Assembly (NCBI GenBank): GCA_002440745.1
Contig: DJVB01000050.1
Location: 53,845 to 117,844 of the forward strand
Reading direction: 5' to 3'
Source: Bacteroidales bacterium UBA6267
GTDB lineage: Bacteria; Bacteroidota; Bacteroidia; Bacteroidales; UBA1556
DNA length: 64,000 nucleotides
Shown: positions 18,790-29,014 of the stretch, one piece after another
How positions within the stretch are numbered: position 1 is the stretch's first letter
Layout of the letters: each line of letters starts with the position of its first letter
Program-made: the position numbers and the translations under genes
Notes under the pieces: model-generated
Told to the model about the DNA's origin: nothing
Database searches by the model: none
The model's input: only the letters and a program-made list of their open reading frames with translations

Positions 18790-20421
18790 TTATTCTTTAT
18801 CTAAAAACGGATAGCGATAGTTTACCGGTGGAACAAGAGTTTCCTTAATTGTTCTTGGATTTGTCCAACGGATTAAGTTCAAATAACTACCTGCTTTATC
18901 ATTGGTTCCGGAACCTCTACCACCTCCAAAGGGCTGTTGGTCAACTACAGCGCCGGTTGGTTTATCGTTCAAGTAGAAATTTCCGGCAGAATTGCGCAAC
19001 GCATTATAACCTTTCAAGAGCTCATAACGGTCTTGTGAGAATATTGCTCCGGTAAGCGCATAAGGTGAAGTTTGATCACAAAGCTGTAATGTCTCATCAT
19101 AAGCTTCATCTTCGTAAACATAAACTGTCATCACAGGGCCAAAGATTTCCTCTTCCATTGTAACAAAATGTGGATCAGTTACTTTGATAACTGTTGGTTC
19201 GATAAAATAACCTACTGACTTGTCATATCCGCCACCGACAACAATCTCAGCTTTGTCGCTATTTTTTGCCATTTCGATATAGTTTGCAATACTATCAAAA
19301 GCAGCTTCATCAATTACAGCATTCATAAAATGGCTAAAATCAGTAACACATCCCATGGTGAAATCAGCAACATCAGCTTTTACGAATTTCTCAACCTCAG
19401 GCCAAATAGATTTTGGAATATAGGCACGGGAAGCAGCAGAACATTTTTGTCCCTGATACTCAAAAGCTCCACGAGTTACCGCAGTGGCAAGTGCCTTTAC
19501 ATCAGCTGATTTATGTGCAAAAATGAAGTCTTTTCCACCGGTTTCACCAACAATGCGCGGATAGGATTTATAGCGAGTCATATTGTTTCCAATAATTTTC
19601 CAGAATTGCTGGAATGTATTAGTAGAACCAGTGAAGTGAATTCCGCCTAAATTTGGACTGTCGAAAATAACTTTACCGATGGTAGAGCCTTTTCCGGGGA
19701 CGAAATTGATAACACCTGCTGGTAATCCGGCTTCTTCAAAAATTTTCATCAAATAATAATTCGATAAAATGGCCGTAGTTGCCGGCTTCCAAACCGTAAC
19801 ATTACCCATCAAGACGGGCGACATGTTGAGGTTGGACGCAATTGCTGTAAAATTAAATGGGCTCAATGCAAACACAAAACCTTCCAAAGCTCTGTATTCC
19901 ATACGATTAATCACACCTGGTGAGCTACTTGGCTGTTGAGCATAAATCTGTGATGCGTAAAAGGCATTAAATCTCAAAAAATCAATAGTTTCGCATGCAG
20001 AATCAATTTCGGCTTGAAAAGGATTTTTACCTTGGCCTAACATAGTCGCTGCATTCATAGTTGAACGATATGTTGTAGCTATCAATTCCGCAGCTTTTAA
20101 TGTAATACTTGCTCTCTCGACCCAAGGCATTTCACTCCAAATTTTGCGTGCTTCCATTGCAGCATCAATGGCCATCTGAACTTCGTCAGGACCTGCAATG
20201 TGGTATGTGGCTAAAACATGACCATGATTGGTTGGCATCACCACTTTAGCGGTATTGCCGGTGCGAACTTCTTTGCCGCCAATAATCAGTGGAATCTCGA
20301 TGGGATTGTTCTTTAACTCTTCAATTTTAGCTTTCAATTCGTTCCTTTCTGCAGAACCCGGCGCATAAGATTTGATTGGTTCGTTTGCCGGATGCGGGAA
20401 ACTAAAGATGGCATTATTCAT
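18790..20421 (-). CDS. pruA: 1-pyrroline-5-carboxylate dehydrogenase
   Basis: Oxidises glutamate-gamma-semialdehyde/P5C to glutamate in proline and arginine degradation. The 543-residue protein is of the eukaryote-like ALDH4 type (N-terminus with NEPIKSYAPGS, not the PutA fusion). The general base is in GETGGKD, the nucleophile Cys in QGQKCSAASR, and the C-terminal QQPFGGGRGSGTNDK motif is characteristic of P5C dehydrogenases. Proline dehydrogenase is not adjacent. A TAAATTTG -7 element lies 44 bases upstream, and a terminator lies directly downstream. Confidence 0.93.
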   Translation of the reverse strand: MNNAIFSFPHPANEPIKSYAPGSAERNELKAKIEELKNNPIEIPLIIGGKEVRTGNTAKVVMPTNHGHVLATYHIAGPDEVQMAIDAAMEARKIWSEMPWVERASITLKAAELIATTYRSTMNAATMLGQGKNPFQAEIDSACETIDFLRFNAFYASQIYAQQPSSSPGVINRMEYRALEGFVFALSPFNFTAIASNLNMSPVLMGNVTVWKPATTAILSNYYLMKIFEEAGLPAGVINFVPGKGSTIGKVIFDSPNLGGIHFTGSTNTFQQFWKIIGNNMTRYKSYPRIVGETGGKDFIFAHKSADVKALATAVTRGAFEYQGQKCSAASRAYIPKSIWPEVEKFVKADVADFTMGCVTDFSHFMNAVIDEAAFDSIANYIEMAKNSDKAEIVVGGGYDKSVGYFIEPTVIKVTDPHFVTMEEEIFGPVMTVYVYEDEAYDETLQLCDQTSPYALTGAIFSQDRYELLKGYNALRNSAGNFYLNDKPTGAVVDQQPFGGGRGSGTNDKAGSYLNLIRWTNPRTIKETLVPPVNYRYPFLDKE

Positions 20422-20464
20422 AGTTGATGTATTTTAAATGATAAAAATTCAAAAGTAACGGCGG

Positions 20465-20472
20465 CAAATTTA
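20465..20472 (-). promoter_or_regulatory. Promoter -7 element of pruA
   Basis: TAAATTTG on the minus strand fits TAnnTTTG, 44 bases before the pruA ATG. No TTG at the expected distance is visible. Confidence 0.45.
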
Positions 20473-20755
20473 ATAAATACCCCTTTTCGCCTTCTCTTTA
20501 TTTCTATTTCCTTCAGGAAAATTCTACACGGTTGTTCTTGATAATTTTCATGCGTTTCAGGTTTTAACAACTGCATCACTGAGTTTTAATCATCAAAAAA
20601 ATGCTTTTCATAAAAGGAAAATTCATAATTCAAGCTTTTCTTAAGTTTCTATTTGACTAATCTTTTCAACCTATTGATTCGCATGGAGTTCATTGCTAAA
20701 AACTAATTAGCACACATATATTGTTTTTCAAAAAATAATAGATTCAAAAAACTTG

Positions 20756-20763
20756 TACATTTG
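20756..20763 (+). promoter_or_regulatory. Promoter -7 element of the M1 peptidase-rnr unit
   Basis: TACATTTG fits TAnnTTTG, 77 bases before the ATG at 20841. The -33 TTG is not at the usual spacing. Confidence 0.45.
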
Positions 20764-20840
20764 GGTTTTGATTTTTACTGGATTCTCATTTAATCCTGAA
20801 ACATATTAAAATTCCTTAATCCATTGAAATATTATTCGTT

Positions 20841-22694
20841 ATGAGAATAATTCTATTAGTTATCATAGTTGCACTTTTCCATCCGATTTTCGGTCAGATG
20901 AATGAATCTTTGTTTATTCCAAAAGAAATGCATCGCGCATACCATTCACAAACCAGAGATTTTTCGGGAAATCCGGGTAAAAACTATTGGCAAAACCACG
21001 CAGTTTACACAATTGATGCGAAATTAATTCCCGAGTTGGCTCAAGTTGACGGCTCTGAAACTATACGATATTCCAATAATAGCCCTGACACGCTTCGCGA
21101 ATTAGTTTTTCAGCTTTTTCAGGATATTTATCGCAAAGGAACTTCTCGCGACTGGGACATCGGCTCGATTGATTTGCATGATGGTTTAGAAATTAAAACC
21201 CTTAAAATCAATGGAAAACCAATTAATTTGGATGGAAAATCAACAAACCGTTACGGCACGCTTCTCACCGTAAACCTGTCCCAAAGTTTATTACCAAAAC
21301 AAAGCATGGAAATCTTTGTGGAATGGTCAGTAAAAATTCCTAAACAGCGCACCATCCGAATGGGAACTTATGAGAATGAGAACTTTATGATTGCTTATTG
21401 GTTTCCACGAATTGCAGTTTATGATGATATTGTTGGTTGGAATTGGTTTTCCTACAACGGAAATTGTGAGTTCTATAACGACTTCTCAGATTTTGAAGTA
21501 ACCATAACCACACCCCCTAACTATTTAGTGTGGTCATCAGCAGTTTTAGAAAACCCTCAAGATATTTATTCCAAAGCCATTCAAAGCAAATTACAAGAAG
21601 CCTATACGTCCGACAGTGTGTTTGCAATAATCCAAAAAGGAGACTGGGAAAATGGAAACATCTTCCTTAAGAAAACAGAAAATATATGGAAGTTTAAACT
21701 TAAATCGGCAGTGGATTTTGCCTTTGCTGCCAGCAATAGCTATTTATGGGATGCAACATCCGTTAAGATTGGAGATGATAGGGTGAAAATTAACGCGGTT
21801 TACAAACCCAATTCGTCCGATTTTCCCACAGTGGCCAAGTTGGCACAACAAATTATTCATTTTTATTCTACCGAAACACCGGGAATTCCTTTTCCATTTC
21901 CACAAATGACTGCCTTCAATGGTCGTGGTGGCATGGAATATCCGGGAATGGTGAATGATGGAGATTCCAAAACCCGCAATGGGACTATTTATCTGACAGC
22001 ACACGAAATCGGGCATAGCTATTTTCCTTTCAATACCGGCTTAAATGAACACCGCTGGGCATGGATGGACGAAGGATTAATCAGTTTTTTCCCTCGCAAA
22101 TTAGTTGATAAACTCACAACCGACACCGCTTACGTATTGTTCAAAGACATCGTTGGGGATTACAATCGGCTTGCCGGTTCATTTTCCGAAATTCCATTGA
22201 TGATTCCTGCAACAAATACCGGATATGCCTATCGTTTTCAGGCTTATACCAAATCGGCTGTTGCATTAATTGAATTAGAAAGATATCTTGGTGAAGAGGT
22301 GTTGAACGCCGGTTTACAACTATTTACATCTCGCTGGAAAGGCAAACACCCAACCCCATACGATTTTTTCTTCACTATAAATGAAGTCGCTCAGGAAGAT
22401 TTATCATGGTTTTGGAAACCATGGTTTTTTCAACTTACCTACGCCGATTTTTCTATTGAATCAGCTAAGGAATCCAAACTTCAATTGCGAAATACAGGAG
22501 GAAATCCGGCACAAGTCCAGTTGGAAGTTACCTATAAATCCGGCAAAACTGAGTTACTTACCATTAAAGCAAATCAGTGGAAATCAACTGACAAAATAAC
22601 CTTAGATTTGGAAATGAACAAAATCAAATCTGTGCAGATTCTAACAGAAAGTGCACCTGATGCCAATAGAACTAATAATTTATTTGAAAATTAA
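20841..22694 (+). CDS. M1-family metallopeptidase, exported
   Basis: Predicted periplasmic or surface aminopeptidase of 617 residues with a signal peptide (residues 1-18). The zinc site is textbook M1: HEIGH (in TAHEIGHSYFPF), then 18 residues, then Glu in WMDEG. The substrate-recognition motif corresponding to GAMEN reads RGGMEYPG about 45 residues earlier. The C-terminal region (from about 520) is a short beta domain rather than the long helical domain of ERAP-like enzymes. Only 18 bases separate it from rnr, so both are probably in one transcript. It is unrelated in detail to the other M1-like peptidase at 4891. Confidence 0.9.
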   Translation: MRIILLVIIVALFHPIFGQMNESLFIPKEMHRAYHSQTRDFSGNPGKNYWQNHAVYTIDAKLIPELAQVDGSETIRYSNNSPDTLRELVFQLFQDIYRKGTSRDWDIGSIDLHDGLEIKTLKINGKPINLDGKSTNRYGTLLTVNLSQSLLPKQSMEIFVEWSVKIPKQRTIRMGTYENENFMIAYWFPRIAVYDDIVGWNWFSYNGNCEFYNDFSDFEVTITTPPNYLVWSSAVLENPQDIYSKAIQSKLQEAYTSDSVFAIIQKGDWENGNIFLKKTENIWKFKLKSAVDFAFAASNSYLWDATSVKIGDDRVKINAVYKPNSSDFPTVAKLAQQIIHFYSTETPGIPFPFPQMTAFNGRGGMEYPGMVNDGDSKTRNGTIYLTAHEIGHSYFPFNTGLNEHRWAWMDEGLISFFPRKLVDKLTTDTAYVLFKDIVGDYNRLAGSFSEIPLMIPATNTGYAYRFQAYTKSAVALIELERYLGEEVLNAGLQLFTSRWKGKHPTPYDFFFTINEVAQEDLSWFWKPWFFQLTYADFSIESAKESKLQLRNTGGNPAQVQLEVTYKSGKTELLTIKANQWKSTDKITLDLEMNKIKSVQILTESAPDANRTNNLFEN

Positions 22695-22712
22695 TCACTT
22701 AAACATAATATC

Positions 22713-24881
22713 ATGTCAAAAAGCAGAAAGAAATACAGAAAAGAAACCCAAGGTGATTTTCATCAATTGGAAGAAAGAATAATCGAAGGCTTTTCAACCA
22801 ATCCTTACGAGCCATTAAATATCAAGCAATTAGCAGCTAAATTAGAAATTAGGGATGCAAATACGAAAATCCTGCTTCAACAAGCTATTTATTCTCTTGA
22901 GGATAAAGATATTCTGATTGCAGTTTCACGAAGTAAACACAAACTAAATCCATCCCTTATTGCTCATATCGAAAATAGCAATCAGGTGCAAGGAGTTGTG
23001 GATATGAAGTCCACCGGAAAAGCTTATGTGGCAGTTCCAAATTTAGATGAGGATATTTTTATCGGAGCCAATAATACCGGTAAAGCTTTCGACGGCGACA
23101 CAGTCATGGTTCAGCTATTTCCCCATAGGAGTGGGCGAAAAAAGGAAGGGAAAATTGTTGAAATCGTCAAACGCCGCACAGAATATTTTGTCGGGAAATT
23201 GGAAATTAGCAAAAACTTTGCGTTTCTGATTGCCGACAAGCAATCAGTTCCTGTTGACTTTTTTATACCAAAAGACAAAATAGGCGAGGCCAAATCCGGA
23301 CAGAAAGTAATTGTTCGCTTTACCGATTGGCCCGACCATGCCAAGAATCCTTTTGCTGAGGTACATGAAGTGCTTGGAGAGCCAGGGGTTCACGATGTGG
23401 AAATGAAATCCATTTTAGCAGCCAACGATTTTCCGGTTTCCTTTCCCAAAAACGTATTGAAAGATGCGGATAAAATCCCAACCACTCTCGACCCTGCTGA
23501 GATTGCAAAACGGCGGGACTTTCGCCAAGTTTTCACTTGCACAATCGACCCTGTTGATGCCAAAGATTTTGATGATGCACTTTCCATCCGAAAATTAGAA
23601 AATGGCTTATTTGAAGTGGGAATCCATATTGCTGACGTGTCGTATTATGTTAAAAAAGGATCGGCTATTGATAAGGAAGCTTACGAAAGAGGAACATCGA
23701 TCTATTTGGTTGACAGAGTTGTGCCTATGTTACCAGAAGTTTTATCGAACCATGTCTGTTCGCTACGCCCCGATGAAGAAAAGTTTACCTTCTCAGTAGT
23801 TGTTGAAATGGACGAAAATGCCATCATCAAAAGCCAATGGATTGGACGCACAGTAATAAAATCGGCCAGACGATACGCCTACGAAGAAGTTCAAGAAATG
23901 ATTGATGGTAAAAACAAAGATGCAAATTTCGAAAATCTTATGCTACTGAATCAGCTCGCCGGAAAACTTCGTGAAGAGCGATTCAGACAAGGAAGCATCG
24001 CTTTTCGATCACAAGAAATTCGCTTTAAGCTTGATGAAAACAATAAACCCATAGGAGCTTTTGTGCGAGAACAGACTGAGGCCAATATGTTAATTGAAGA
24101 TTTCATGTTGCTTGCAAATAAAATTGTCGCTGAAAAAATTGGTTTGGCAAAAGGGAAAAACCAACAAGCCAAAACATTTGTTTATCGCATACACGACACC
24201 CCAAATAGTGAAAAACTCAACACTTTTGCTGAGTTTATCAAAAAATTTGGTTATCGAGTTTCTCTTGCCACCAGAAAAAGTTTGGTTGCTTCACTCAATA
24301 GTTTATTCGACCAGATTAGAGGAAAGGGAGAAGAGCATCTGATTGAAACTATTGCAGTTCGCACAATGGCTAAAGCAGTTTATTCGACGAAAAATATCGG
24401 ACATTACGGACTTTCCTTTAAGCATTATACCCACTTTACCTCCCCAATCCGCCGCTATCCTGATTTGATGGTTCACAGACTTTTGGAGTATTATTTCGAC
24501 GGAGGAAAATCGGTTAGTGCAGAAGAATATGAAGAATATTGCCTACATTGCAGTGATATGGAGCGAAAAGCTGCCGATGCTGAGCGCGAGTCGGTGAAGT
24601 ATAAACAGGCGGAATATATGTTAGAAAAAGTCGGCCAAACATTTGATGGAATTATCTCAGGAGTAAGCAAATACGGACTTTTTGTAGAAGTTGATGAAGT
24701 TAAAGCAGAAGGTTTGGTTGCGATGGATACGCTTCGCGATGATTTTTATTATTTAGATGAAGATAATTACCAACTAATTGGAAGAAGGTTTGGCAATACA
24801 TATCGACTTGGAGATAGAGTGAAAATTAAGGTCAAAAAAGTGGACTTAATGAAAAAACAGATGGATTTTGCCTTTGCGTAA
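22713..24881 (+). CDS. rnr: Ribonuclease R
   Basis: Processive 3'-to-5' exoribonuclease that degrades structured RNA. The 722 residues hold an N-terminal winged-helix domain (about 15-75), cold-shock domains (about 85-240), the RNB catalytic domain (about 260-590, magnesium-binding Asp cluster in DPVDAKDFDDALS) and a C-terminal S1 domain (about 640-720, motif GIISGVSKYGLFVEV). The lysine-rich tail of E. coli RNase R is lacking, as in most Bacteroidota. It follows the M1 peptidase gene by 18 bases, an unrelated function, so the shared transcript is probably only convenience. Confidence 0.95.
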   Translation: MSKSRKKYRKETQGDFHQLEERIIEGFSTNPYEPLNIKQLAAKLEIRDANTKILLQQAIYSLEDKDILIAVSRSKHKLNPSLIAHIENSNQVQGVVDMKSTGKAYVAVPNLDEDIFIGANNTGKAFDGDTVMVQLFPHRSGRKKEGKIVEIVKRRTEYFVGKLEISKNFAFLIADKQSVPVDFFIPKDKIGEAKSGQKVIVRFTDWPDHAKNPFAEVHEVLGEPGVHDVEMKSILAANDFPVSFPKNVLKDADKIPTTLDPAEIAKRRDFRQVFTCTIDPVDAKDFDDALSIRKLENGLFEVGIHIADVSYYVKKGSAIDKEAYERGTSIYLVDRVVPMLPEVLSNHVCSLRPDEEKFTFSVVVEMDENAIIKSQWIGRTVIKSARRYAYEEVQEMIDGKNKDANFENLMLLNQLAGKLREERFRQGSIAFRSQEIRFKLDENNKPIGAFVREQTEANMLIEDFMLLANKIVAEKIGLAKGKNQQAKTFVYRIHDTPNSEKLNTFAEFIKKFGYRVSLATRKSLVASLNSLFDQIRGKGEEHLIETIAVRTMAKAVYSTKNIGHYGLSFKHYTHFTSPIRRYPDLMVHRLLEYYFDGGKSVSAEEYEEYCLHCSDMERKAADAERESVKYKQAEYMLEKVGQTFDGIISGVSKYGLFVEVDEVKAEGLVAMDTLRDDFYYLDEDNYQLIGRRFGNTYRLGDRVKIKVKKVDLMKKQMDFAFA

Positions 24882-24997
24882 CTCATAAAGAAAAATCTTA
24901 TTTGGTTGCTTGTAGTGCACGATAGCTTGAATTTTTTGGAACAGATTTTGGTTTTAGGCAATTTTTTTTCTAAATCAAATCTTGAAAATCAATTGCT

Positions 24998-25816
24998 ATG
25001 AAAACGCGAAGCATATTTTTGTTAATGATTGTTTTTGTTCCATTATTGCTCTCGGCAACCGAAAAACCTCTTTCAAAACGCAATAATCAAGCTTTTACCA
25101 ACGGTGAAAAATTAACATTCCGTTTGTTTTACAGCTCATGGATGACCGGTAATGTCACTGCAGGCGAAATGGTTGCGGAGATTGCTAAAAAGAACTATGT
25201 GGTTCGAGGTGACACCTCCTATCATATAAAAGTAGTTGGAAAAACCAAAGGGTCGTTTAATTGGTTTTTTAAGGTAAACGATGTTTACCAGACCTATCTC
25301 GACATTAATCATCTCATTCCGAGATATTTTATGAAACGCATCAAAGAGGGAGATTATTCCGACAGCAGAGATATTTCCTTTTATCATGAAAATGGATTTG
25401 CTAAAGTTGTAAATAACAAAAATAAGAAAATTGACACAGTTTCCATAATGCCTCATGTACAGGATTTAATATCAGCTATTTACTATGCACGAACCTTTGA
25501 TGCTGACACGCTGAAAATCAACGACCCGATTCATTTAGACTTTTTCTTAGATGATGCTGTTTATCAAACCAAGCTCACCTATATAGGCAAAGAGACCATC
25601 AAAACATCAGTTGGAAAAGTAAAATGTTTGAAGTTTAAACCATCCGTACTGACCGGAAGTGTTTTTAAAGATGAAGACAAGCTAATAGTTTATATTTCAG
25701 ACGATAAAAACCACCTGCCTATTCTTGCCGAAAGTGAAGTTATGATTGGAAAAGTGAAAATTGAGCTGACAAATTACGATGGATTAAAAAACCCTTTTTC
25801 TTCTCTTATCCGTTAA
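24998..25816 (+). CDS. DUF3108-domain exported protein
   Basis: A 272-residue protein with a signal peptide (MKTRSIFLLMIVFVPLLLS) and a beta-rich body of the DUF3108 type. Motifs seen are NGEKLTFRLFYSSWMTGNVTAG near the start, RYFMKRIKEGDYSDSR in the middle and KVKCLKFKPSVLTG followed by ISDDKNHLPILAES near the end. The biochemical role of the family is not known to me; it is an envelope protein of lipocalin-like or barrel-like fold. The stop codon shares TTAA with the stop of the convergent T9SS gene. Confidence 0.85.
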   Translation: MKTRSIFLLMIVFVPLLLSATEKPLSKRNNQAFTNGEKLTFRLFYSSWMTGNVTAGEMVAEIAKKNYVVRGDTSYHIKVVGKTKGSFNWFFKVNDVYQTYLDINHLIPRYFMKRIKEGDYSDSRDISFYHENGFAKVVNNKNKKIDTVSIMPHVQDLISAIYYARTFDADTLKINDPIHLDFFLDDAVYQTKLTYIGKETIKTSVGKVKCLKFKPSVLTGSVFKDEDKLIVYISDDKNHLPILAESEVMIGKVKIELTNYDGLKNPFSSLIR

Positions 25817-27579
25817 AGAATGGTAATCTTTTTCGTTATCGGGTAATAACCATCCAAAGTAATTCTAACGGAATAAATCCCCTTAGATAAATGATTTAAA
25901 TTCAGTTCGATAGTATTATCATCTCCATTAAACCTGATTTTCTCCTCAAGATGAAGCCTTCCGGTCATATCAAAAATCTGAATAAGACCCTGAGAAGTAA
26001 TAGATTCCGGAATCAGTACATTTAGTTTATCTAAAGCGGGATTTGGATAGACTACGGCAGTTATCTGGTTTTCGGCAGGTAATCCGGCTATAAAATCATT
26101 TCCTACATAGATATCAATATGGTCTAAAAGAGTGGTGTTTTGGTCAGGCCAAACCCAAGTTGGCATCATAGTTTTATTAATCAAATCAACATGAAGAAAA
26201 TACTTTTCAGGATAGAGATTACTAAAATTATAGCCTCCGATATTATCGGTAAAAGCATAACCAACAACTTCATTTTGAACATTATAAATAAATATTAAGG
26301 CACCTTTGATGGGGTCACCGGGATTTTTTTGTGAACCTTCAAAAACTTGTCCTTTAATGGTAATTGTTCCACTCGGATGATGAACTTCGGTAAGATGAAT
26401 TGGCCTGTTGCTGCCGGTTTGTGCTGGTTCAAAAGGTTTAGAATCGGACCAACTAAATGAATTCCCAAAATAGGCAGGGCCAAAATTGGTAAAGTTGGCT
26501 GAAGTTGGCTTCAACCGTGCTTGGGTAAGGTATTTTCCCAATTGAATATTGTGAAAATAATAGTAACTGATTCCGAGTGCACTATTGGTAATAACATCCA
26601 CAGTATCAATAGGAATATAATCATCTGTTGAAGATTGATAATGATACAAAATCACCTCTGCATCAGTAACATAAGCAGAATCGGTAAATACTTGACCATA
26701 GATATTTCCAAGAGGCGGTGGTTGAATAGTAACTTGCTGAGTGGAAGTTGAAATACAGGTATCTAAACTTTGTGGATTAATGGAAATTGTAACTAAGGTA
26801 ACATTGTAGATTCCGGGATACTGATAATAATGAATTGGATTTGGCCCATTTGCATTAGTATTATCACCAAAAAACCATTGATAATAGGTTGGAAGACTAT
26901 TATTTATCTTCCCGAAAAACAAGGCTGTTAGATAATTGGTTGTATATTTAAATGAGTTGTGACAATTGAAAACGGGATTAACTTTTATTGAATCACTTTT
27001 CACACTATAACACCCTGTAATAGAGTCAGTAGCAGTTAATGTGACTAAGTATTTTCCCGTTGAAGGAAAAACATGAATTGGATTTATCAAACTGCTTGAA
27101 TCCCCATCTCCAAAATCCCAATGATATTTAGCATTATTGATATAGGAAGCATTCAAAAAATGGATTTGCAAAAAATTAGAAGTATCAGGGTAAGTCATAT
27201 AATGTGCTTGACAAATAGTATAACCTGAATCACAAATAAGAAATGTTGTGCTTTTTGAATTCATGGAGTAAACAGAATCTATTTTCCAATTATTCTGGCA
27301 ATCCTTTGTTTTGATTATAAATTTGATATTCTGCCCGCTAGGGATTGAGATACTGTCGATAAAAAACCCATTTTGAAGGGTGTAGTTTGAAGAGTAATAA
27401 TTTAAGCCTGTGGAAGTTGCAGTGTCAATATTTGACTGAATTATTACTTGGTGGTTTGGAATGCCGACACCGGAATTTTGACTCAAAACATAGCCGTGTA
27501 TTATGGCAACTTGAGCTTGCAAAGAAAAACCGGAAAATAATATTAAAAATAGAGTTAAGGACTTTAATATATGTTTCAT
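25813..27579 (-). CDS. T9SS-secreted PKD-domain protein
   Basis: Predicted surface protein of 588 residues. It has a signal peptide (1-22), an N-terminal carboxypeptidase-regulatory-like segment (IHGYVLSQNSG), two PKD domains (about 140-200 and 210-280, with HWDFGDGDSS and QWFFGDNTNA), then two further regulatory-like beta domains (IYGQVFTD, IKGQVFEGSQ) and a C-terminal T9SS sorting domain (VVYPNPALDKLNV, ending TKKITIL). It follows the barrel protein by 15 bases, so the sigma factor, the barrel protein and this secreted protein form one unit. No catalytic motif is seen, so adhesion or scaffolding is the likely role. Confidence 0.88.
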   Translation of the reverse strand: MKHILKSLTLFLILFSGFSLQAQVAIIHGYVLSQNSGVGIPNHQVIIQSNIDTATSTGLNYYSSNYTLQNGFFIDSISIPSGQNIKFIIKTKDCQNNWKIDSVYSMNSKSTTFLICDSGYTICQAHYMTYPDTSNFLQIHFLNASYINNAKYHWDFGDGDSSSLINPIHVFPSTGKYLVTLTATDSITGCYSVKSDSIKVNPVFNCHNSFKYTTNYLTALFFGKINNSLPTYYQWFFGDNTNANGPNPIHYYQYPGIYNVTLVTISINPQSLDTCISTSTQQVTIQPPPLGNIYGQVFTDSAYVTDAEVILYHYQSSTDDYIPIDTVDVITNSALGISYYYFHNIQLGKYLTQARLKPTSANFTNFGPAYFGNSFSWSDSKPFEPAQTGSNRPIHLTEVHHPSGTITIKGQVFEGSQKNPGDPIKGALIFIYNVQNEVVGYAFTDNIGGYNFSNLYPEKYFLHVDLINKTMMPTWVWPDQNTTLLDHIDIYVGNDFIAGLPAENQITAVVYPNPALDKLNVLIPESITSQGLIQIFDMTGRLHLEEKIRFNGDDNTIELNLNHLSKGIYSVRITLDGYYPITKKITIL

Positions 27580-27594
27580 TGATAACTATCTGTA

Positions 27595-29001
27595 TTATTT
27601 AAGATTATAACTTAAACCAAGCCGCAAACCGAATGCATTATACCTTAGGTCTTTAAATTGTTCTGCCTTATAAATTGGTGAAATATTTGTTCGCAAACTT
27701 CCTTGAGCAAAGATATTCCATTGATTTCCAAGTGGATAATTAACCCCTGCATTGATTAACAAATTCGCATGAGTTTTTCGATATGGATTATTTTCTTTGG
27801 AAATTTCATAATAATCAACTCCATCCGAGTAATAACCGCTTGATTTATATAAGAAAGCAAAGCCAATTCCCATATCACCAAAGATTCCGATTTTTCCTAA
27901 CTGATACTGATAACCAAGACTGATAGGTATTTCGGCAAAATGGTAACGCTGAGTCGAATTAGTTTTCTTAATATTCTGCCTTTCAACATATTTTGAATTC
28001 CAAACACTTCCGACTGTATCAATATGATAGGTGGGATTTACGATTGGATATAATATGTCAGGATCGTAAGGATCATGGAAATAACCAATAGTGTCGTAAG
28101 TCCAATATTTATTCAAGTCGAAACTTGCGTAACCACCTGAGGTGTCAATAGTTGTATATGGAATAGAATAGTTGTTATTCTGATAATACTGTGAAATATT
28201 TAAACCCACTTTAGCATACAAACGAGAGTATTGTAATTTCACATTCAAAAAGTATTCGGAAACGGGCGAGTTGAAAGGTTCAGCAGTTACAACAACAGGA
28301 TTGTCGTATTGAAAATCAGGTTTAGAATTTACGCTCAAAAACATCAAACCTGCTCCGGCTTCAGCCTGTATTCCAATGGATTTTCGACTTTTGAAAATAA
28401 AATATGGAGTAGATTCATCCATCGTCACATCAAAACTTTGAAAAGGATTAAGAGCAAAGAACTTATTTAAGAAAATTCGTTCTCTATACTCGATAGTTTC
28501 GATGGAGATTTGGCCATCAGTTTTGTTCAAATCTTGTGAGGCAGCATTTGTATGCAGGGCCTCTATTTTTGTTTTTTGTGCAGTTGATGAAAGAGCAGAG
28601 GAATTAGATGACTTGTGAGACCGTTTGTGTTTTTTTCTGCTTACTTTTTCCGAGGAAATGCTGTTCTCAAGATTAGAATCTATGTTCGAAATACTGGCCT
28701 CATTTGCTGTAAGCAAGATACTATTATTATTTAGATTCAATCGTTCAGTGCGTTTTTTCACAATGTTTAAAGAGTCCGTTCCGTTGACTGAGCAACTTCG
28801 CACAAAAAGGAAAACCGCCACTGCAATCATGGCTGCACTAAAGGACGTCCATCTGATAATGGTCCTTCTTCGTCTTATTGCCGCATCTTTTGCATCAAGT
28901 CCAGCGAAAATTGCTGCCCACAATTCCGGTCCCGGATCAGGAGCAAAATCTTTTAACTCTTGTTCAAAAATACGGTCGATATAGTTTTTATCCTCGTTCA
29001 T
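27595..29001 (-). CDS. Inner-membrane-anchored protein with outer-membrane-barrel-like C-terminus
   Basis: A 468-residue protein of unusual layout. Residues 1-46 look cytoplasmic (IDRIFEQELKDF, ending in RRRR at 43-46). One transmembrane helix at 48-68 has no cleavable character. Residues 70-200 are a polar Ser/Asn/Lys-rich linker likely to be disordered. Residues 205-468 have the alternating pattern of an outer-membrane beta-barrel of the PorT/OmpA type, ending in GLRLGLSYNLK. It sits 13 bases behind an ECF sigma factor gene. By position, the N-terminal segment is a candidate anti-sigma domain; I see no standard anti-sigma signature, so this is inference. Confidence 0.8.
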   Translation of the reverse strand: MNEDKNYIDRIFEQELKDFAPDPGPELWAAIFAGLDAKDAAIRRRRTIIRWTSFSAAMIAVAVFLFVRSCSVNGTDSLNIVKKRTERLNLNNNSILLTANEASISNIDSNLENSISSEKVSRKKHKRSHKSSNSSALSSTAQKTKIEALHTNAASQDLNKTDGQISIETIEYRERIFLNKFFALNPFQSFDVTMDESTPYFIFKSRKSIGIQAEAGAGLMFLSVNSKPDFQYDNPVVVTAEPFNSPVSEYFLNVKLQYSRLYAKVGLNISQYYQNNNYSIPYTTIDTSGGYASFDLNKYWTYDTIGYFHDPYDPDILYPIVNPTYHIDTVGSVWNSKYVERQNIKKTNSTQRYHFAEIPISLGYQYQLGKIGIFGDMGIGFAFLYKSSGYYSDGVDYYEISKENNPYRKTHANLLINAGVNYPLGNQWNIFAQGSLRTNISPIYKAEQFKDLRYNAFGLRLGLSYNLK

Positions 29002-29014
29002 TCTTGTTTTAATT

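Larger units (their letters stand above)
20422..20840. other. Divergent intergenic region, 419 bp
   Basis: AT-rich spacer between pruA and the M1 peptidase gene. It holds one candidate -7 element for each direction (20465-20472 minus, 20756-20763 plus). I see no gene, no RNA-like structure and no clear operator in the rest. Confidence 0.6.
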
